A DNA stretch of 64,000 bases from Amycolatopsis rubida (GTDB lineage: Bacteria; Actinomycetota; Actinomycetes; Mycobacteriales; Pseudonocardiaceae): positions 62,001-126,000 of the forward strand of contig NZ_FOWC01000015.1 in NCBI RefSeq assembly GCF_900115345.1, written 5' to 3'. Under the pieces are notes generated by a model. That model made no database searches, was not told the origin of the DNA, and worked only from the letters and a program-made list of their open reading frames with translations. A program made the position numbers and the translations under genes. How positions within the stretch are numbered: position 1 is the first letter of the stretch; every line of letters begins with the position of its first letter. Below, in pieces: positions 59,778-64,000 of the stretch.

Positions 59778-61102
59778 GAAGCCCCCTCGGTCGGATCCAG
59801 TGTCGCAGACGGGATCGCGGGCAGGCGCGCCGAGATCGCGGTGCCGCCGCCCGGCTCGGATTCGACGTGCAGGGTGCCGGCGAGCCGCTCCGCACGCTGC
59901 CGCATGCCGGGCAGGCCGTGCCCGCCTTCGGCCGACGGCGGCGTGGGCGGATGCGCCGGGTCGAAGCCGACGCCGTCGTCGCGCGCGTCGAGGATCACTT
60001 CGTCGCCCAGGTACGACAGAGTGATCCCGGCCCGGCTGGCCCGCGCGTGTTTGGCCACATTGGACAGTGCTTCCTGGGTGACCCGCAGCAGGGTGGCCTC
60101 CAGCTCCGGATGCAGCGGGACGGCGGTCCCGGTGGCCGAGAATTCCGCGGGCACGCCGGTGCGTTCGCTCCACAGCCGGGCGACCTCGGCGAGCGCTTCG
60201 GGCAGCGTGGCGGTTTCGAGCGGTTCCGGGTGCAAAGCGGCGACCGAACGCCGGGCGGCGGTGAGGTTTTCCCGCGCGAGCTGGGTGGCCGCGGCGAGGT
60301 GGCGTTCCCATTCCGCCGCGTCGGCGCGGGCTTGGGCGGCGGCTTCGAGCTGGGTGATGATCCCGGTGAATCCCTGCGCGAGCGTGTCGTGGATTTCCTG
60401 GCTCAGGCGCTGCCGCTCGTCGAGCACTCCTGCCTCGCGTGCCTGCGCGAGCAGCTGCCGCTGGAGCCCGCGGTTCTCCGCCTCGGCCGCCGCCAGCCGC
60501 TCAAGCGCCTGCTTGCGTTCCTGGCTCTGCCTGCCCACCGCGGCGAAAAGCGCGCCACCGCCGCCGATCGCCACGGTCTGCACGACCACCACGGTGCCCC
60601 AGATGCCCGGCGAAACCGACAGGGCGTGAAGCGGCCCGCCGAGCGTCATGGTGTTGATCAGCAGCGACGTGATGCCGACGCCCAGAAACGCGACCAGCAT
60701 CGGCTTCATCCGCATCGCCGCGAAGAACCCGTAGACCATGAAGATCAGGAAGTACGCTTCCCGGTACTGGAGGATCGAGCCGAACGTGACGACCCCGGCG
60801 AACATCGCGACCGCGGCGAGCGGGTGGTCGCGCAGCTTCCCCCGCAGCGCGACAGTCGTCAGCCCCAGCCAGACCGCGGCCCCGCCGGCGAGAAGCAGCG
60901 TGGTGTCCCGGTGTTCGGCTGCCTGATCGCTCAGTGCGCTGAGCAGCGTCGGGACGATCAGCAGAACCCAGGCGAGCACCGTCTCGGCCCAGCTGAAGCA
61001 GCGGTGCCATCGCACCGGCGGATCGCTCGGGCCGGGCGTGGCCGGCGGCATCATCGAACCCCGCCAGTCGAGTTTGACGTCCCGGACGTCGTCGAGTCTC
61101 AC
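59774..61102 (-). CDS. Sensor histidine kinase (HisKA_3 type)
   Basis: A 442-residue membrane kinase. About six hydrophobic segments occupy residues 35-190, followed by a coiled linker (ALERLAAAEAENRGLQRQL) and HisKA_3 with the phosphorylated His in LSQEIHDTLAQGFTGI. The HATPase domain has the N-box VTQEALSNVAKHARAS and the G-box DDGVGFDP with GHGLPGMRQR. The signal is unknown, since no extracellular sensor domain is present. The GTG at 61102 overlaps the glycosyltransferase stop (GTGA), so it is translationally coupled to the upstream membrane enzyme. Confidence 0.9.
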   Translation of the reverse strand: MRLDDVRDVKLDWRGSMMPPATPGPSDPPVRWHRCFSWAETVLAWVLLIVPTLLSALSDQAAEHRDTTLLLAGGAAVWLGLTTVALRGKLRDHPLAAVAMFAGVVTFGSILQYREAYFLIFMVYGFFAAMRMKPMLVAFLGVGITSLLINTMTLGGPLHALSVSPGIWGTVVVVQTVAIGGGGALFAAVGRQSQERKQALERLAAAEAENRGLQRQLLAQAREAGVLDERQRLSQEIHDTLAQGFTGIITQLEAAAQARADAAEWERHLAAATQLARENLTAARRSVAALHPEPLETATLPEALAEVARLWSERTGVPAEFSATGTAVPLHPELEATLLRVTQEALSNVAKHARASRAGITLSYLGDEVILDARDDGVGFDPAHPPTPPSAEGGHGLPGMRQRAERLAGTLHVESEPGGGTAISARLPAIPSATLDPTEGAS

Positions 61103-62625
61103 GCCTTGAGGTCCTTCAGCTGCGGCCAGATCTGCGCCCAGCCGCCGATCCGGCCTTCGAGCAGCCAGATCGGCAGGTGCTGGCTGGAGTTCGGGACGCC
61201 GAGCCGGTTGCCGACCTCGCCGACGACGCGCGCGGACCGGAAGTGCGCCGCCAGCTTCGCCGGTTCGCGGCCGACGAACAGCACGGTGTCGGCGTTGTCG
61301 CCCGGGCGGCCGAAGTACCAGAATCCGCGGCTGGCGCTGTACGCCTCGGGCAAGCCCTGATCGGGCCCGTACCGGCCGAGCGCGCCGGCTTGCCAGTACC
61401 CGCCGGTGACGAGCGCGGTGCGGGTCCGTTCCTCCGGCGGCAGCGCGCGGTACTGCTTGGCGACGGACGCGGCCAGATCCGGCCAGCCGTATTCCTCCGC
61501 CGCGTACGCCGGGCGCGGCGCGGCCGGGTGCTCGACCAGCCACTGCACCGGCCACACCGGGAGCGCGTAGGGCAGGCTGTAGAGCGCGGAGAGGACGAAC
61601 AGCGGCCACGTCGGCACCCAGCGCCACCACAACGCGGGCCGCCGGTCCTGCAGATGCACCGCGGCGGCTGCCCACAGGATGCCGAAAGTGCCAGCGGCGT
61701 AATAAAACCGGCCGTTGCCGATCAGGAAGATCACGAAGACGCCGAGCGCGGTCCAGCCGAGGAACCGGTACGCCCGCAGCCGGGCGCTGCCGAGCAGCAC
61801 CGCCAGCCCGTACAGGACGCCCAGCGCGCCGATGACCAGACCGGCTCCGGCGAGCAGCGCGGGCACGAACATCGCCCGGCCGCCCGCTTCCTCGACCTCG
61901 CGCGACACCGCGTCGCCCATGCCCAGCTGCGGCCAGCCGTTCGAGGCTTGCCAGAGCAACGTCGGCACGCACGCGACAGCGGCGATCGCCGCGCCGGCCC
62001 ACAGTTTGGGGCGGCGCACCAGGTCCCGCGGCCCGAAGACGAGCGCGGTGATCGCGGTGACTGCCCAGAACCCGCCGATCAGGAACTTCACGTTCAGCCC
62101 GGCCGCCGTCGCGACGCCGAGCCACAGCAGCAGGTTGTCGTCGCGGGTGCGGATCCAGCGCACCAGCAGCCACAGCACGACCGTCCACAGCAGAGGGTCC
62201 ACAGTGGACGTCGCGAGGTAGTGGCCGCTGCCGACGAACTGCCCGCAGACCGCGTACGCCGCGGCGGCGCGGGTCTGCGCCTTGCGTTCGCCGCCCATTT
62301 CGCGGGCGATGAGCGCGGTGAACACCACGCCCGCGGCGGTCGCCAGGATCGCCGGGATCCGGAACACGACGAGCGAGCCCGGCGCGATCGAGTTCGCCAG
62401 CCAGGCGAGCCACGGCAGCACCGGCGGCTGGTCCGCGTAGCCCCACGCGAGGTGCTTGCCCGCGGCGAGGAAGTACAGCTCGTCGCCGAAGTAGCCGTAG
62501 CGGCCGGCGGTGGCGAGGAGTACGGCGGCGGTCCCCGCGGCGAGCAGGAGTACCGGCCGCCGGGCGAACCCGGCGAGCGCGCGCCCGGGCGTGCTCGGTG
62601 CGGTGGCCGTGGTCACGGCATCCAT
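61099..62625 (-). CDS. Glycosyltransferase family 39-like membrane protein
   Basis: A 508-residue polytopic protein of the PMT/ArnT-like (GT-C) superfamily. GYFGDELYFLAAGKHLAWGYADQPP near the N-terminus holds the acidic DE dyad expected to bind a polyprenyl-phosphate sugar and its acceptor. About ten or eleven hydrophobic segments follow, with a soluble C-terminal domain (about 410-508). It is homologous to the next protein upstream. Its stop overlaps the kinase start, linking envelope glycosylation to the two-component system. Donor and acceptor are unknown. Confidence 0.82.
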   Translation of the reverse strand: MDAVTTATAPSTPGRALAGFARRPVLLLAAGTAAVLLATAGRYGYFGDELYFLAAGKHLAWGYADQPPVLPWLAWLANSIAPGSLVVFRIPAILATAAGVVFTALIAREMGGERKAQTRAAAAYAVCGQFVGSGHYLATSTVDPLLWTVVLWLLVRWIRTRDDNLLLWLGVATAAGLNVKFLIGGFWAVTAITALVFGPRDLVRRPKLWAGAAIAAVACVPTLLWQASNGWPQLGMGDAVSREVEEAGGRAMFVPALLAGAGLVIGALGVLYGLAVLLGSARLRAYRFLGWTALGVFVIFLIGNGRFYYAAGTFGILWAAAAVHLQDRRPALWWRWVPTWPLFVLSALYSLPYALPVWPVQWLVEHPAAPRPAYAAEEYGWPDLAASVAKQYRALPPEERTRTALVTGGYWQAGALGRYGPDQGLPEAYSASRGFWYFGRPGDNADTVLFVGREPAKLAAHFRSARVVGEVGNRLGVPNSSQHLPIWLLEGRIGGWAQIWPQLKDLKA

Positions 62626-62647
62626 CCTGCTCCCTGTCGGCGGATCG

Positions 62648-62690
62648 GGGGGCTGGCCTTGCCCGCACCCTACGGGCGAGGCCAGCCCCC
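62648..62690 (-). terminator. Strong hairpin between the two glycosyltransferase genes
   Basis: GGGGGCTGGCCTTGCCCG (62648-62665) pairs with CGGGCGAGGCCAGCCCCC (62673-62690) apart from one mismatch, with a seven-base loop. It lies 22 bases after the stop of the upstream glycosyltransferase gene and should end its transcript. Confidence 0.75.
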
Positions 62691-62712
62691 GTCCTACTGC
62701 GGGTGACGCCGG

Positions 62713-64000
62713 TCAAGTCCCGGTGTTCGCCAGCTCGGGCCAGATTTCCGCCCACGGCCGCAGCCTCGCGGTGGCCAGCCACAATGGGGTGCCGTCGAGC
62801 ACACTCGGCTTCGCGCTGCCGGTCGTGACCGCGCCGACCGGTTCGAGATGGGCGAAGCGGCCGAGCAACGGCCGGGGGTCGGCTCCGACGAACAGGACGT
62901 CGCGTGCCGAATCGGGCGGGACGGCCAGCGTGGCGTACCCGCGGTTCGGGCTGGCCGGTTCGGGCAGGCCGAGGTCCGGGCCGTAGCGGTCGAGCGCGCT
63001 CGCGGTCCAGTAGGTCTCGCCGACGATCGCGGTGTGTGCCGGGTCGGGCACGCGATGGAATGCCGTGGCGACCGACTGCGCGCCTTCCGGCCAGCCGACC
63101 TCGCCGAACGAAAAGGCAGGTGTGGGCAGCGACGGGTTCTTCTCGACCCAGGAATGCGGCCACACCGGCAGCGCGGCGGGCAGCATCAGCAGCGCGGAAA
63201 GCACGAAGACCGGCCACGTCGGGATCCAGCGCCACCACCGCGACGCCCGCCCGTTCTCCAGTTCCACCGCCGCGGCCGCCCAGCACGGCGCGAACATGCC
63301 CGCGATGTAGTACGAGCGGCCGTTCACCGCGATGAACACCACGGCGAGCGCGAGCGTGGTCCAGGCAAGGAAGCGGTAGGAGCGGAGCCGCGGCGAACGC
63401 AGCAGCCGCCACAGGCCGTAGCCCAGCAGCACGATGCCCGCCGGGACGCCGGCGAGCAGCAGCACCTGCGGGATCCAGGTGAGCCGTCCGCCCCAGCTTT
63501 CGCCGACCTCGTGCGAGATCGCCGCGCCCATGCCGAGCTGCGGCCAGCCGTGCTGCGCCTGCCACACCAGCGTCGGGACCAGTGCCAGCGCGGCGATCGC
63601 CGCGCCCGCCCACAGCAGCGGGCGGCGCAGCAGTTCGCGCGGACCGCAGATCAGCAGCGCGATCCCGGCGACGATCCAGAAGCCGCCGATCAGGAACTTC
63701 ACGTACAGCGCGAGCGCGGTGACGACCCCGGCCCACAGCAGCAGGCCGTCGCGCCGGGTGCGGATCCAGCGGACGATCAGCCAGAGCAGGACGGTCCAGA
63801 GGAACGGGTCCAGGGTCGACGTCGCCAGGTAGTGGCCGCCGGCCACGAAATTCGTGCAGGCGGCGAAGGCCGCGGCGGTGATCGCCTGCGCGCGGGCGCG
63901 GCCGCCGAGCTCGCGGGCGATGAGCGCGGCGAACACGACGCCGGCGAGCATCGCCAGCATCGTCGGGACCCGCAGGACGAACAGCGAATCCGGCGCGATC
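62713..64000 (-). CDS. Glycosyltransferase family 39-like membrane protein (5' end outside window)
   Basis: The frame is open to the window end, giving about 429 residues of a paralogue of the preceding protein. Matching blocks include LIARELGGRARAQ, GGHYLATSTLDPFLWTV, LYVKFLIGGFW and WPQLGMGAAISHEVGESW. The N-terminal part, with the acidic catalytic dyad, lies outside. The C-terminal soluble domain ends with LRPWAEIWPELANTGT. The pair arose by tandem duplication and may transfer the same or related sugars to envelope lipids or proteins. Confidence 0.82.
   Translation of the reverse strand, partial: IAPDSLFVLRVPTMLAMLAGVVFAALIARELGGRARAQAITAAAFAACTNFVAGGHYLATSTLDPFLWTVLLWLIVRWIRTRRDGLLLWAGVVTALALYVKFLIGGFWIVAGIALLICGPRELLRRPLLWAGAAIAALALVPTLVWQAQHGWPQLGMGAAISHEVGESWGGRLTWIPQVLLLAGVPAGIVLLGYGLWRLLRSPRLRSYRFLAWTTLALAVVFIAVNGRSYYIAGMFAPCWAAAAVELENGRASRWWRWIPTWPVFVLSALLMLPAALPVWPHSWVEKNPSLPTPAFSFGEVGWPEGAQSVATAFHRVPDPAHTAIVGETYWTASALDRYGPDLGLPEPASPNRGYATLAVPPDSARDVLFVGADPRPLLGRFAHLEPVGAVTTGSAKPSVLDGTPLWLATARLRPWAEIWPELANTGT

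Noticed and set aside
1..64000. CRISPR array
   Set aside because: No series of regularly spaced direct repeats was seen anywhere in the window and no cas-like gene was recognised.

Overview
The window is a GC-rich actinomycete chromosome segment. Gene order from a tRNA gene and a pdtaR-type regulator (36.4 kb) through polA and rpsA to a coaE-UPF0157 fusion (57.4 kb) matches the order I know from mycobacteria and relatives. Together with the F420/PPOX genes and the intergenic repeats, this suggests Pseudonocardiaceae, probably Amycolatopsis; the genus is an inference. Positions 36.4-64 kb are conserved core. Positions 0-36.4 kb are accessory: two gene clusters, three or four decayed genes and long gene-poor gaps, ending at a decayed serine recombinase beside the tRNA.

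Region 1 (0-1.8 kb): the 3' end of an amino-acid-type ABC binding protein, then a decayed MHS-type MFS transporter. Region 2 (1.8-16.7 kb): two divergent operons that look like an uptake and acyl-CoA catabolic system. The left-going operon encodes an SsuABC/TauABC-like importer, a CaiB-type CoA-transferase, a DUF1214-like protein, an acyl-CoA dehydrogenase, an SDR and an APH-fold kinase. The right-going operon encodes an SCP-x-type thiolase, a split MaoC hydratase, an SDR, a second acyl-CoA dehydrogenase, a regulator with two TetR HTH domains and a second DUF1214-like protein. The two operons share a regulatory region rich in inverted repeats. The substrate is unknown. CoA is probably supplied by transfer, since no acyl-CoA ligase is present.

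Region 3 (16.7-36.4 kb): after a decayed OLD-like ATPase and a PPOX protein comes what looks like an undescribed natural-product locus. It has a cysteine desulfurase fused to a methyltransferase, an XRE-type regulator, a cyclodipeptide synthase (CDPS) in an operon with a luciferase-like monooxygenase, a stand-alone RibB, a thioester-reductase-like protein fused to a helical (TenA-like?) domain, a methyltransferase, an SDR and an F420/PPOX-type oxidoreductase. The implied logic is a diketopiperazine modified by flavin oxidation, reduction, methylation and possibly sulfur insertion. An AI-2E-type membrane protein and the recombinase relic close the region.

Region 4 (36.4-64 kb): tRNA(CAA), pdtaR, livKHMGF, a PaaI-like thioesterase, polA, a Cys-rich 30-residue peptide, an operon of a degenerate ABC ATPase, a YhgE/Pip membrane protein and a TetR regulator (with a perfect palindromic operator), a GNAT, a methyltransferase, rpsA, TetR, OsmC, a small conserved ORF, coaE, and a minimal threonyl-tRNA synthetase preceded by a Thr-Thr-Thr leader peptide and terminator hairpin. 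A NarL-type two-component system and two GT39-like membrane glycosyltransferases follow, the last cut by the window end.
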